Shown here in pieces: positions 56,273 through 64,000 of a DNA stretch of 64,000 bases. The stretch covers positions 222,595 through 286,594 of the forward strand of contig DISZ01000001.1 in assembly GCA_002422085.1 (NCBI GenBank). The letters run 5' to 3'. Source of the DNA: Rhodobacteraceae bacterium UBA6197 (GTDB taxonomy: Bacteria; Pseudomonadota; Alphaproteobacteria; Rhodobacterales; Rhodobacteraceae). Under the pieces are notes generated by a model, which saw only the letters and a list, made by a program, of their open reading frames with translations, made no database searches and was not told the origin of the DNA. Numbering within the stretch: position 1 is the first letter of the stretch; each line of letters starts with the position of its first letter. The translations under genes and the position numbers were made by a program.

Positions 56273-56485
56273 ATGCCAAAACGCCTGCGCCTGACCCGCC
56301 GGTTTCCCGTAGCTCTCACCAATGACGCCTACCGCGTCTTGCTGCGCTTTGCAGGAGAGGCCGGAATCTCAACGGATGAAGCACTGACCTTCTTGTTCGA
56401 AAACTTTGGCTCGGTAACCGACAAAGACAACCTCGCCCACCGGCTTCGCCTGTTTCAGGCCGAGCTGGGCGATCGCAAAGCATAG
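56273..56485 (+). CDS. Small basic protein, possibly ribbon-helix-helix
   Basis: This 70-aa protein has an N-terminal basic strand (RLRLTRRFPVALTNDAY) followed by two helices (LLRFAGEAGISTDEALTFLFENF, then KDNLAHRLRLFQAEL), quoted in parts. The strand-helix-helix order resembles ribbon-helix-helix DNA-binding proteins, though no family match is certain. AAGGAG lies eight bases ahead of the ATG. It is inside the beta-oxidation gene run, between the dehydrogenase and the GST, on the same strand. A regulatory role is a guess. Confidence 0.6.
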   Translation: MPKRLRLTRRFPVALTNDAYRVLLRFAGEAGISTDEALTFLFENFGSVTDKDNLAHRLRLFQAELGDRKA

Positions 56486-56514
56486 GGCGGCAGGGCAGGT
56501 GGCAGATGGCGCAT

Positions 56515-56711
56515 GAGTATTTAGACCAAACAGAAGCAGAAAACGCATCCTGGCCCCTGCCCCGGTCGGGCTTGAGTGGGCGCTCCACAGGGGGCCAGGA
56601 TGGCTTCTCTTTGGGCGGCCATCGGCTCTCCAGCCTGTTCCGCACCTCGAAATGTGTCTCAACACGGTTAAGATATTCTTATTTTCGGGCTTCTTTTTGG
56701 CCCAAATACTC
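56515..56711. repeat. Structured spacer with two dispersed-repeat arms and an inner hairpin
   Basis: A 22-nt arm GAGTATTTAGACCAAACAGAAG (56515-56536, more than the shown prefix is avoided in other entries) faces its near-inverse CTTCTTTTTGGCCC... at 56690-56711. Between them ATCCTGGCCCCTG (56547-56559) pairs with CAGGGGGCCAGGAT (56588-56601). The whole spacer can fold as a long stem with an inner hairpin. It lies between the 70-aa gene and the GST gene, where it may end or attenuate transcription. Confidence 0.65.
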
Positions 56712-56756
56712 AAATCACCCGCTGCCATCGGGCGGCCGCATTGAAAGGCTGGCGCC

Positions 56757-57392
56757 ATGACTGCGAAACTTTACTGCTTTGGCGAGTCCGGAAGTTCTTA
56801 CAAGGCCGCGCTGGCGATGACGCTGGCCGGAATGGAGTGGGAACCGATCTGGGTCGATTTCTTCAACGGCGAGGCACGCAGCCCGCAATACCTGCAGATC
56901 AACGAGATGGGCGAGGTTCCCGTGCTTTTGGATGGCGACACGGTCCTGAGCCAATCGGCCGTCATTCTGGATTATGTCAGCTCGAAAACCGGCAAGCTTG
57001 GCGGCAAATCGGCGGCCGAGCGCCGCGAAATCCTGCGGTGGATGTTTTGGGACAATCACAAGCTTTCAACCGTGATCGGCTCGACGCGCTATCTGATGAA
57101 CTTCCTTGTGCCTGAAAAACGGCCGACCGAGGTCATCCGGTTTCAGCAAGGCAGACTCAAGGCCGCGTATCAGGTGCTCGATCGCCATTTGGCCAAGAGC
57201 GACTGGATTGTCGGCGAGGCCGTGACCATCGCCGATCTGTCGTGCTGTGGCTATCTTTTCTACCCAGAGCCCTTTGGCTTTGATCGCGCTGACTGGCCCC
57301 ATATCGACCGCTGGCTGGACCGCATTGCCGCCCTGCCCGGCTGGAAACACCCCTATGACATGATGCCCGGCAGCCCCGCTGACCGGACCTGA
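56757..57392 (+). CDS. Glutathione S-transferase family protein
   Basis: This 211-aa protein has an N-terminal thioredoxin-like GST domain (residues 1-80) starting TAKLYCFGESGSSYKAALAM, with the EMGEVPVLLDGDTVLSQSAVIL strand-helix, quoted in parts, and a C-terminal helical domain with VTIADLSCCGYLFYPEPFG. The position of the catalytic Ser/Cys is Ser-rich (ESGSS). It lies inside the beta-oxidation run, 11 bp before the thiolase gene, suggesting that it detoxifies reactive acyl or enoyl intermediates. That role is inference. Confidence 0.9.
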   Translation: MTAKLYCFGESGSSYKAALAMTLAGMEWEPIWVDFFNGEARSPQYLQINEMGEVPVLLDGDTVLSQSAVILDYVSSKTGKLGGKSAAERREILRWMFWDNHKLSTVIGSTRYLMNFLVPEKRPTEVIRFQQGRLKAAYQVLDRHLAKSDWIVGEAVTIADLSCCGYLFYPEPFGFDRADWPHIDRWLDRIAALPGWKHPYDMMPGSPADRT

Positions 57393-57402
57393 GGAGGACC
57401 CG

Positions 57403-58614
57403 ATGACTGAAGCCTATATCTATGACGCTGTCCGCACGCCCCGCGGCAAGGGTCGCGCCGATGGCGCCTTGCACGAGGTAACGTCGGTCGCGCTGTCGGC
57501 GCGCCTGTTGAACGCGGTCAAGGAACGCAACGGGCTGGAAGGCCACGCCGTCGAGGATGTGATCTGGGGCAATGTCACCCAGGTCGGCGAACAGGGCGGT
57601 TGCCTTGCGCGCTCGGCGGTGCTGCTGTCGGATCTGGACGAGTCGATCCCCGGCCTTGCCATCAACCGATTTTGCGCCTCGGGGATGGAGGCGGTGAACC
57701 TGTCCGCGAACCAGATCAAGGCCGGCGCCGGTCAAGCCTATATCGCGGGCGGCGTCGAGATGATGGGCCGCGTGGCGATGGGTTCGGATGGGGCGGCGAT
57801 TGCGGTCGATCCGTCCCTGGCGATGAAGACCTATTTCGTGCCTCAAGGGATTTCGGCCGATACGATCGCCACCGAATTCGGTTTCAGCCGTGAACAGGCC
57901 GATGCCTTGGCGGTGGAAAGCCAGCGCCGCGCCGCGGCCGCCTGGGCCGAGAATCGTTTCGCCAAATCCATCGTGCCGGTTCTGGACCAAAATGGGATCG
58001 TGATCCTCGACCACGACGAATTCATGCGGCCGCAGACCACGATGGAAACGCTTGGCGCGCTCAAGCCCAGCTTCAAGGACATGGGCGAGGTGATGCCCGG
58101 ATTCGACAAGGTGGCGATGCTGAAATACCCGCATCTGGCGCATATCAACCATATCCATCACGCCGGCAATTCATCGGGCATCGTCGATGGCGCCGCCGCG
58201 GTGCTGATCGGCAACAAGGAGTTCGGCGTGGCCCATGGGCTCAAGCCCCGCGCCCGGATACGTGCCACCGCGAAGATCGGCACGGACCCGACGATCATGC
58301 TGACCGGCCCGGTGCCCGTCACTGAAAAGATCCTGCGCGACAGCGGCATGAGCATCAAGGACATCGACCTGTTCGAGGTCAACGAGGCCTTCGCCGCAGT
58401 GGTGCTGCGTTTCATGCAGGCCTTTGACGTGGACCCGGCATTGGTCAACGTCAACGGTGGCGCGATTGCCTTTGGTCACCCCTTGGGCGCCACCGGCGCG
58501 ATGATCATCGGCACCATGCTGGACGAGTTGGAGCGCACCGGAAAAGGCACCGCCCTTGCGACGCTGTGCATCGCCTCGGGTATGGGCGCCGCCACCATCA
58601 TCGAGCGCATCTGA
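57403..58614 (+). CDS. Acetyl-CoA acyltransferase (thiolase)
   Basis: This 403-aa enzyme performs the thiolytic last step of beta-oxidation. The acyl-carrying Cys91 lies in NRFCASGMEAV, the His in GGAIAFGHPLGATGA near residue 355, and the second catalytic Cys in LCIASGMGA near the C terminus. VNEAFAAVVLRFM is the conserved glutamate loop. Length matches FadA-type thiolases. GGAGG lies before the ATG. The stop overlaps the cupin gene by one base (TGATG). Confidence 0.95.
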   Translation: MTEAYIYDAVRTPRGKGRADGALHEVTSVALSARLLNAVKERNGLEGHAVEDVIWGNVTQVGEQGGCLARSAVLLSDLDESIPGLAINRFCASGMEAVNLSANQIKAGAGQAYIAGGVEMMGRVAMGSDGAAIAVDPSLAMKTYFVPQGISADTIATEFGFSREQADALAVESQRRAAAAWAENRFAKSIVPVLDQNGIVILDHDEFMRPQTTMETLGALKPSFKDMGEVMPGFDKVAMLKYPHLAHINHIHHAGNSSGIVDGAAAVLIGNKEFGVAHGLKPRARIRATAKIGTDPTIMLTGPVPVTEKILRDSGMSIKDIDLFEVNEAFAAVVLRFMQAFDVDPALVNVNGGAIAFGHPLGATGAMIIGTMLDELERTGKGTALATLCIASGMGAATIIERI

Positions 58615-59087
58615 TGCCCAAGATCGACCTTGGCACCGCCCCGCTGAAGACGGGCAGCATCTACCCGGCGCCCTACGACGCCGAGGTTGCCGGTCGGTCT
58701 TCGCTGCGGCTGGGCGATGCGGGCGGACTGACGCAGTTCGGCGCCAATCTGGTGATACTCGCACCGGGGGCAAAGTCCAGCCTGCGCCACTGGCACCTGC
58801 ATGAGGACGAATTCGTCATGGTCACCCAAGGCGAATGTGTGCTGGTGCAGGACGCAGGCGAGGTGCTGATGCGCACCGGCGATTGCGCGGCCTTTCCGGC
58901 GGGCGACACTGACGGGCATCACTTCATCAACCGCTCGGACGCCGAAGCGCGGTTTCTGGTGGTCGGCACGCGCGCCTCGCGCGAAGTGGCAACCTATTCG
59001 GACGTCGATCTGGTGGTCACGCTCGAGGCCGGGCGCGCCGTCTTTAGCCATAAGGACGGCCGCCTTTACACGGGAGGGAAGGGCTGA
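58614..59087 (+). CDS. Cupin domain-containing protein
   Basis: This 157-aa protein has one cupin barrel. The metal-binding motif is HWHLHEDEFVMVTQGE (two His and a Glu) near residues 61-76, with the third His likely in GHHFINRSD. It starts on a one-base overlap with the thiolase stop and ends on a one-base overlap with the next frame, so translation is coupled on both sides. The function in beta-oxidation is unknown; cupins of this type often bind small acids. Confidence 0.9.
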   Translation: MPKIDLGTAPLKTGSIYPAPYDAEVAGRSSLRLGDAGGLTQFGANLVILAPGAKSSLRHWHLHEDEFVMVTQGECVLVQDAGEVLMRTGDCAAFPAGDTDGHHFINRSDAEARFLVVGTRASREVATYSDVDLVVTLEAGRAVFSHKDGRLYTGGKG

Positions 59088-59440
59088 TGCCAAAGCTGCC
59101 CGCTCGCCCCTTTGCCAAGGCAACCGCCGCGTTGCGTCCGGCCCTGAGGTTGGAACAACCCGGCTCCGGCCACCTTAGTCCGGGCGAGGTGGCGCTGATC
59201 GTGGACGACGCCCCCCTGCCTGGCCCCGGTGACATTGCCTGTCGGCCGGCGCTGCGGCCTCTGGACCAGTGCCTCGAGAACCGCCGCGACGCGCCCGCAC
59301 CCCGTTTGACCCTCGGCAGCCGCCTGCCGAAGGACGTTATTCATCATCCAGATCACGACCTGATTGCGATCAAGGACGGCCCTGCCCGGCACTATTCCCG
59401 CGCCGACGGCACGCCCTACCCCCTGAGGAGGAAACCATGA
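59087..59440 (+). CDS. Unknown 117-aa protein inside the beta-oxidation operon
   Basis: This 117-aa frame is not one I recognise. It begins on a TGATG overlap with the cupin stop and ends on an ATGA overlap with the enoyl-CoA hydratase gene, the pattern of coupled genes. The product is basic with many Pro and Ala residues, no signal peptide and no membrane helix. A central segment (LPKDVIHHPDHDLIAIKDGPARHY, quoted over less than its full length) has clustered His and Asp residues. The neat junctions argue that it is a real gene rather than a spacer. Confidence 0.6.
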   Translation: MPKLPARPFAKATAALRPALRLEQPGSGHLSPGEVALIVDDAPLPGPGDIACRPALRPLDQCLENRRDAPAPRLTLGSRLPKDVIHHPDHDLIAIKDGPARHYSRADGTPYPLRRKP

Positions 59441-61629
59441 CCGACTTCACCTATGCCCTCGACGCCGATGGCGTTGCCACGATCACCTGGGATGTGCCCG
59501 GCAAGTCGATGAACGTGATGTCGCTGGCGGGCTTTGCCCTGCTGAGCGACATGATCGACACGGGCCTGGCCGATGACGCCGTCAAAGGCATCGTCATCAC
59601 CTCGGGCAAGAAGGATTTTGCCGGCGGGATGGACCTGAACGTCATCGCCAAGATGAAGGCCGACGCCGGCGCCGAACCGGCCAAGGGCCTGTTTGAAGGC
59701 GTCATGATGATGCATGGCGTCTTGCGCAAGATCGAACGCGCCGGGATGGACCCGAAAACCCTGAAGGGCGGCAAACCGATTGCCGCCGCTTTGCCCGGCA
59801 CTGCACTGGGCATCGGGCTGGAACTGCCGCTTGCCACCCACCGGATCTTTGCCGCCGACAACCCCAAGGCCAAGATCGGCCTGCCGGAAATCATGGTCGG
59901 CATCTTCCCCGGCGCGGGCGGCACGACGCGGCTGTCGCGCAAGCTTGGCGCGATGATGGCAGCACCGTTTCTGCTTGAGGGAAAGCTTTCCGACCCGAAA
60001 TCGGCCAAGGCCGCCGGGATCATCGACGAGGTGGTCGCCGACCCGGTTGCCGCCGCCAAGGCCTGGGTTCTGACCGCGAAAGATGCCGATCTGGTCAAAC
60101 CCTGGGATGCCAAGGGCTACAAGATGCCCGGCGGCGCGCCCTACCATCCGGCGGGCTTCATGACCTTTGTCGGCGCCAGCGCGATGGTGCATGGCAAGAC
60201 GATGGGGGTTTACCCCGCCCCCAAGGCCCTGCTGAGCGCGGTCTATGAAGGCGCGTTGGTGCCCTTTGACCAAGCCCTGAAGATCGAGGCGCGCTGGTTC
60301 ACCCATGTGATGATGGACCCCTCGTCCAGCGCGATGATCCGCAGCCTGTTCATCAACAAGGAAGCGTTGGAGAAAGGCGCGAACCGGCCGCAGGTCGCCG
60401 ATCAGTCGGTGAAAAAACTCGGCGTGCTTGGCGCCGGGATGATGGGTGCCGGCATCGCCTATGTCGCAGCACAGGCCGGCATCGAGGTGGTGCTGATCGA
60501 CGCCACCCAAGACGCCGCCGACCGCGGCAAGGCCTATTCAACGGGCATCCTCGACAAGGGGATTGCGCGCAAGAAGGTGACCGAGGACAAGAAGGCCGAG
60601 GTTCTGGCCCGAATTACCGCCACCACCGATTACGCCGCGCTGACGGGCTGCGATCTGATCGTCGAGGCGGTGTTCGAAGACGTCGGCGTGAAAGCGGGTG
60701 TCACCGCCAAGGCCGAAGCGGTGATCCCGTCGGATGCGGTCTTTGCAACCAATACCTCGACCCTGCCGATTTCGGAACTGGCCAAGGCCAGCGCGCGGCC
60801 CGAGCAGTTCATCGGCATCCACTTCTTCAGCCCGGTCGACAAGATGTTGCTGGTCGAGATCATCAAGGGCAAACAGACCGGCCCGGTGGCCGTGGCCAAG
60901 GCGCTTGATTTTGTGCGCCAGATCCGCAAGACGCCGATCGTGGTCAATGACGCGCGGTTCTTTTACGCGAACCGCTGCATCATCCCCTACATCAACGAAG
61001 GCATCCGCATGGTCGCCGAAGGGATCGACCCGATTCTGGTGGAGAACGCCGCGAAACTGGTCGGTATGCCACTGGGGCCGCTGCAACTGGTTGATGAAAC
61101 CTCGATCGACCTTGGGGTGAAGATCGCCAAGGCGACCCGCGCGGCGATGGGCGATGCCTATCCCGATGGCGCGGTCGATGAGGTGCTGTTCTGGATGGCA
61201 GACCAAGGCCGAATGGGCAAAAAGGCCAGCGCCGGATTTTACACCTACGAGGCCGGCAAGCGCGGCGATATCTGGGACGGCATCGGCAAGAAATACCCCG
61301 AAGCCGACGCCCAGCCCGAGCTGACCGAGGTGCAACACCGGTTGCTGATGGCACAAGTTCTTGAGGCCGTGCGCGCCTTGGAGGAAGGTGTGCTGGAAGA
61401 CATCCGCGAAGGCGACGTCGGCGCGATCCTGGGCTGGGGCTTTGCGCCTTGGTCGGGCGGGCCGTTCAGCTGGCTTGATATGCTGGGTGCCCCGCGCGCG
61501 GTCGAGATCTGTGATGCGCTGACGGCGCGTTATGGCGCGCGTTTCACCACGCCCGCCCTGCTGCGCGAAATGGCCGACAAGGGCCAAAGCTTCTATGGCC
61601 GTTTTGGCGCGACCGCCAAGGCCGCCTGA
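59437..61629 (+). CDS. Bifunctional enoyl-CoA hydratase/3-hydroxyacyl-CoA dehydrogenase
   Basis: This 730-aa FadB/FadJ-type alpha subunit carries out the second and third steps of beta-oxidation. The crotonase domain (1-190) has KDFAGGMDL and EIMVGIFPGAGGTTRLSRKLG; the conserved catalytic Glu pair is visible. The NAD-binding domain starts near 310 with VLGAGMMGAGIAYVAAQ, and IHFFSPVDKMLLVEI and GRMGKKASAGFY follow in the C-terminal domains. GAGGAGG lies before the ATG. It is the last gene of the operon, followed by a strong terminator. Confidence 0.95.
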   Translation: MTDFTYALDADGVATITWDVPGKSMNVMSLAGFALLSDMIDTGLADDAVKGIVITSGKKDFAGGMDLNVIAKMKADAGAEPAKGLFEGVMMMHGVLRKIERAGMDPKTLKGGKPIAAALPGTALGIGLELPLATHRIFAADNPKAKIGLPEIMVGIFPGAGGTTRLSRKLGAMMAAPFLLEGKLSDPKSAKAAGIIDEVVADPVAAAKAWVLTAKDADLVKPWDAKGYKMPGGAPYHPAGFMTFVGASAMVHGKTMGVYPAPKALLSAVYEGALVPFDQALKIEARWFTHVMMDPSSSAMIRSLFINKEALEKGANRPQVADQSVKKLGVLGAGMMGAGIAYVAAQAGIEVVLIDATQDAADRGKAYSTGILDKGIARKKVTEDKKAEVLARITATTDYAALTGCDLIVEAVFEDVGVKAGVTAKAEAVIPSDAVFATNTSTLPISELAKASARPEQFIGIHFFSPVDKMLLVEIIKGKQTGPVAVAKALDFVRQIRKTPIVVNDARFFYANRCIIPYINEGIRMVAEGIDPILVENAAKLVGMPLGPLQLVDETSIDLGVKIAKATRAAMGDAYPDGAVDEVLFWMADQGRMGKKASAGFYTYEAGKRGDIWDGIGKKYPEADAQPELTEVQHRLLMAQVLEAVRALEEGVLEDIREGDVGAILGWGFAPWSGGPFSWLDMLGAPRAVEICDALTARYGARFTTPALLREMADKGQSFYGRFGATAKAA

Positions 61630-61649
61630 CCGGGCACCCGAAAAGACCC

Positions 61650-61677
61650 GCGCCGGGCGATGCATGTCGCCCGGCGC
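61650..61677 (+). terminator. Rho-independent terminator of the beta-oxidation operon
   Basis: GCGCCGGGCGA and TCGCCCGGCGC form a perfect 11-bp GC-rich stem with loop TGCATG. CTTCTTCTTCC follows. It lies 20 bp after the stop of the hydratase/dehydrogenase gene and clearly closes the operon. Confidence 0.88.
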
Positions 61678-61709
61678 CTTCTTCTTCCTCGGCCTGCTTT
61701 GGGCGGGAC

Positions 61710-62357
61710 CTATCGACGGCTGTCTTCCTCGATCATTGCCAGAACCACGGCGCGCGCCATATCCAGCGGCAGGGCGGCATAGTCCGGCATATGCTCGCCC
61801 ATTACATCGATCACACCTGCGGTTTCGGACGCGCAATGGATCAACCCGGCACCATTGGCGTAGACCACCTCATCCCCGGCAAATTGCACGATCACGACAT
61901 CGACCTTTTGGTGCGGGGTGATCCGGTCAATGCCACGATACCCCGCAAGCGCCGCCGCCGGGATCAGCGCAAACGGATCGCCGAAAACCGCCTCGGCCAG
62001 ATCGCTTTTCACCACGAGCTTCTGTTCTGGCAGCAACAACATCGGGCTGTCATTGGCCAGCGCCCTGGCCGGCACCGCCAAAGGCATCAGAATGCGCGGG
62101 CAATGCCCCTGACCGGCCCAAAGTGCTGCATGTTTGACCGCCAGCACCGGACACATCCCGTGATCGAAGGTCATCACCAAATCGCCGGGCGCGATCGCCT
62201 CGACCGGACGCCATCCCGACCTTGTCGCTACCCGGGTTCCGCCGACAATCCCTTCGGCCGGCCCACATCCGGGCTGCGGGTTGATCCGATGAAAGGCACC
62301 CAGCCCTTCGGGGGCATGATCGGACCCCCAAATCCGGGCGGAATTCAAACCGAACAT
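61710..62357 (-). CDS. Hint domain-containing protein
   Basis: This 215-aa protein contains a Hint (hedgehog/intein) fold segment: GTRVATRSGWRPVEAIAPGDLVMTFD (in parts) followed by strands with HQKVDVVIVQFAGDEVVYANG. In active Hint domains a Cys, Ser or Thr begins the domain before the GT motif; here the position reads EGIVGGT with Gly, so self-splicing is unlikely. The variant is common in Rhodobacterales, usually in secreted proteins, but no signal peptide is visible. The start MFGLNS is preferred over an upstream GTG. The role is unknown. Confidence 0.8.
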   Translation of the reverse strand: MFGLNSARIWGSDHAPEGLGAFHRINPQPGCGPAEGIVGGTRVATRSGWRPVEAIAPGDLVMTFDHGMCPVLAVKHAALWAGQGHCPRILMPLAVPARALANDSPMLLLPEQKLVVKSDLAEAVFGDPFALIPAAALAGYRGIDRITPHQKVDVVIVQFAGDEVVYANGAGLIHCASETAGVIDVMGEHMPDYAALPLDMARAVVLAMIEEDSRR

Positions 62358-62555
62358 CGCACCATCCCCTGTCCAAGTGGTTCCGGTGGCAGCCCCGAAC
62401 CCGTTTCTCACGCGTCAGGATCAGGTGATTCAAAGGAAGATTCGGCGGCAGCTTTCGGGCCGAATAAAGGCATCGTTTCCGCTATGCTTGGCTATTCGCG
62501 CCAACGCCCCGGACTGTCGCGCACGGGTGTCGAAACCGACCCGGTATGTGACGGC

Positions 62556-63203
62556 CTAGAATGAGTAGTCAAAGCGCGCGATATCTTCGGCGCAGATTTC
62601 GCCAACCAACGCGGCATCCGCGTCGCTGTAATACCGCCGCCAGTCACGGCTGCGGTCCGAGGCATTGGCGGGCGCCAAAGGCGTCACCGCAAAACCCAAG
62701 TGTGCCTCAAGCGCGGCGGCGTCCTCGGCCAGATGCTCAAGGCGCAAGAACGCGCTGGCGCACTCGACCCCACCCGGTAGCCGCAGATAGCTGCCATAGG
62801 GCGCACGGGTAAATGCGGCCCGCGTCTGCGGCGCAGCCACAAAGGTGGTGAAATCGACCGCCTTGGCCAGAGCCACCGCCGGGTGGTCAAACCCCTGCGC
62901 CCGCAGCCAATGATAATAGCTGACCATCCGGTCCCAGGGGTTGCGCACCAGCGTGAAGGTAAAGAACTCGGCCGCTTCGGCAGGTGTAACCAGACCGATC
63001 ACATCGGCCAACGTCGAGTGCTTCCACAGCCGGCCAGCCGTCTGCACCCCTTTCAGCCGACCGCGCCGCCGGCGTGCCTTGGGCGTGTCGCCGATCAGGA
63101 TGTCGTCGGCCATCGCCCGCGCCTCAAGCGCTAGGCTTAGCGCGGTGCCGCCCGTCTTGGGTATATGCACAAAGATATAGCGGCGACCGCGCGAAATGAT
63201 CAT
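62556..63203 (-). CDS. Sulfotransferase family 2-like protein
   Basis: This 215-aa protein resembles sulfotransferase family 2 enzymes, which use PAPS. The 5'-phosphosulfate loop is FVHIPKTGGTALSLAL near residue 10-25, and the 3'-phosphate site is FTLVRNPWDRMVSYYHWL near 85-102. The C terminus contains SDRSRDWRRYYSDADAAL. It is shorter than polysaccharide sulfotransferases. Acceptors in bacteria include surface polysaccharides, but none is identifiable here. It lies 9 bp after a DMT transporter gene on the same strand, so they may share a transcript. Confidence 0.85.
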   Translation of the reverse strand: MIISRGRRYIFVHIPKTGGTALSLALEARAMADDILIGDTPKARRRRGRLKGVQTAGRLWKHSTLADVIGLVTPAEAAEFFTFTLVRNPWDRMVSYYHWLRAQGFDHPAVALAKAVDFTTFVAAPQTRAAFTRAPYGSYLRLPGGVECASAFLRLEHLAEDAAALEAHLGFAVTPLAPANASDRSRDWRRYYSDADAALVGEICAEDIARFDYSF

Positions 63204-63211
63204 GCCACAGC

Positions 63212-64000
63212 TTACTTGCGCAGAAGTGCGATGAGTAGCCCCGCCGTGAAGATCAGCACCATCCCCAGAACCGCCACCATTGAAGGCACCTCGGACCAGA
63301 TCAGCCAGCCCCAAAGCGCAGCGGCGGGCAGCACGACATACTCGAACACCGCCACCCGGCTGGCCTCGGCCAATTGATAGCCCCGAACCATCAACCCGAC
63401 TCCAACCAACGACCCCAGCGCCTGCACGAAGACCCAAAACAGCACCGTCGCCGACGCGCTGGCGGGCCCGCGCAGCACAAACCCCGCCGCCCCCTCGGGC
63501 ACCGACTGCGGCGCCAGTATCAAGACCGCCATCCCGGCCAGGCCAAACAGCCCCAGCGCCAGAAAAAACCCCAGCGACAGGGTCTCGGCGCTTTCACCCG
63601 TGCACCATTGTCGCGTCGCGATATTGCCCAGCGCATAAAAGAACCCGCCCAGCACCGGCAATACCGAGACCGGGCCGACAGCCGCCCCCTGTCCCGGCCC
63701 CAACACCATCAATATCCCCAAAAAGCCCAGTGCCACCGCGCCAATCCGTACCGGCCCGACCCGCTGGCCGTAGACGAAACGCGACAAGAGCAACACGAAA
63801 ATAGGCGCGGTGAAGAGCCCGGCGGCCACCTGCGGCACCGGCAAGAACGCCAGCGCCCCAAAATAGAACATCATCCCGATGGCATGCACCAGACTGCGCG
63901 CCACCACCGCCCGCAGGTTTCGGGGCCGCAGTTTCAGTGTCAGGAACGGCGCCGACGCCAGCAAGATCAGGATGACGAACGCAGTCCGCGTCGCGTGAAA
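63212..64000 (-). CDS. DMT superfamily (EamA) transporter, cut by window edge
   Basis: This protein is incomplete: its start lies beyond the right edge. At least 262 residues are present, with about eight to nine membrane helices and the two EamA repeats. The frame runs through the edge as TRTAFVILILLASAPFL, so the TTG/ATG-like starts inside are not real. Signatures include GLFTAPIFVLLLSRFVYGQRVG and the second-repeat VFEYVVLPAAALWGWLIWSE. It likely exports metabolites or amino acids. The substrate is unknown. Confidence 0.9.
   Translation of the reverse strand, partial: FHATRTAFVILILLASAPFLTLKLRPRNLRAVVARSLVHAIGMMFYFGALAFLPVPQVAAGLFTAPIFVLLLSRFVYGQRVGPVRIGAVALGFLGILMVLGPGQGAAVGPVSVLPVLGGFFYALGNIATRQWCTGESAETLSLGFFLALGLFGLAGMAVLILAPQSVPEGAAGFVLRGPASASATVLFWVFVQALGSLVGVGLMVRGYQLAEASRVAVFEYVVLPAAALWGWLIWSEVPSMVAVLGMVLIFTAGLLIALLRK

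Overview
The window is high-GC chromosomal DNA from an alphaproteobacterium, most probably a member of the Rhodobacteraceae (Rhodobacterales). The evidence is family content rather than a marker gene: DUF1467 coupled to methylmalonyl-CoA epimerase, DUF6455 and DUF1194 proteins, a VPLPA-CTERM protein, an RpoH of the second (RpoHII) type, a glnD-murJ-rhomboid-trpS order, Hint-domain proteins, and many copies of a short intergenic repeat (CTTCTTTTTGG...CCGCCGGAGGC). I see no insertion sequence, prophage, integrase, CRISPR array, rRNA operon or replication origin. The region looks like stable core chromosome with small accessory genes.

Layout. 0-4.5 kb: recJ, a tRNA-Glu, then a minus-strand group (DUF1194, two overlapping DUF6455 genes, an M48 lipoprotein). 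4.5-6 kb: one small gene followed by about 860 bp without a supportable gene, ending in a 24-25 bp minisatellite against the stop of a DUF167 gene. 6-10 kb: a plus-strand run (histone deacetylase-like amidohydrolase, nitroreductase, EI24 membrane protein) meets mce/DUF1467 at a perfect 35-bp inverted repeat, followed by a response regulator. 10-20.5 kb: GNAT acetyltransferase, DUF1501-DUF1800 pair, aspS, carB, VPLPA-CTERM protein. 20.5-29.8 kb: BrnA-like antitoxin-family protein with palindromes, FAD oxidoreductase, AhpD-like protein behind an FNR-type box, EF-hand protein, GH25 lysozyme lipoprotein, dimethylglycine/sarcosine dehydrogenase-like enzyme, 2-hydroxyacid dehydrogenase, SH3 protein, cation diffusion facilitator.

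29.8-44 kb: M3 peptidase, amino-acid ABC permease and binding protein (no ATPase beside them), a membrane-anchored MoeB/ThiF protein, dut, coaBC, ChaN-like protein overlapping rpoHII, a GST with a YHS-like cysteine tail, comM, and gshB-yraN-rsmI divergent from an LpoA-like lipoprotein. 44-53 kb: glnD, murJ, a rhomboid lacking its catalytic residues, trpS, a MATE transporter and two PaaI thioesterases.

53-62 kb holds the clearest functional module: two MerR regulators, with palindromic ACGT-core sites ahead of the second, then acyl-CoA dehydrogenase, a 70-aa small protein, a structured spacer, a GST, thiolase, cupin, a 117-aa unknown protein joined by stop/start overlaps on both sides, and a bifunctional enoyl-CoA hydratase/3-hydroxyacyl-CoA dehydrogenase, closed by a strong terminator. 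This is a fatty-acid beta-oxidation operon with two unexplained small proteins inside it. The window ends with a Hint protein, a sulfotransferase-like protein and a DMT transporter cut by the right edge.

No wholly new system stands out. The observations I rate highest are the dispersed repeat family, the catalytically dead rhomboid, the GST-YHS fusion, the small proteins and structured spacer in the beta-oxidation operon, and the operator-like palindromes beside the MerR and BrnA-like genes.
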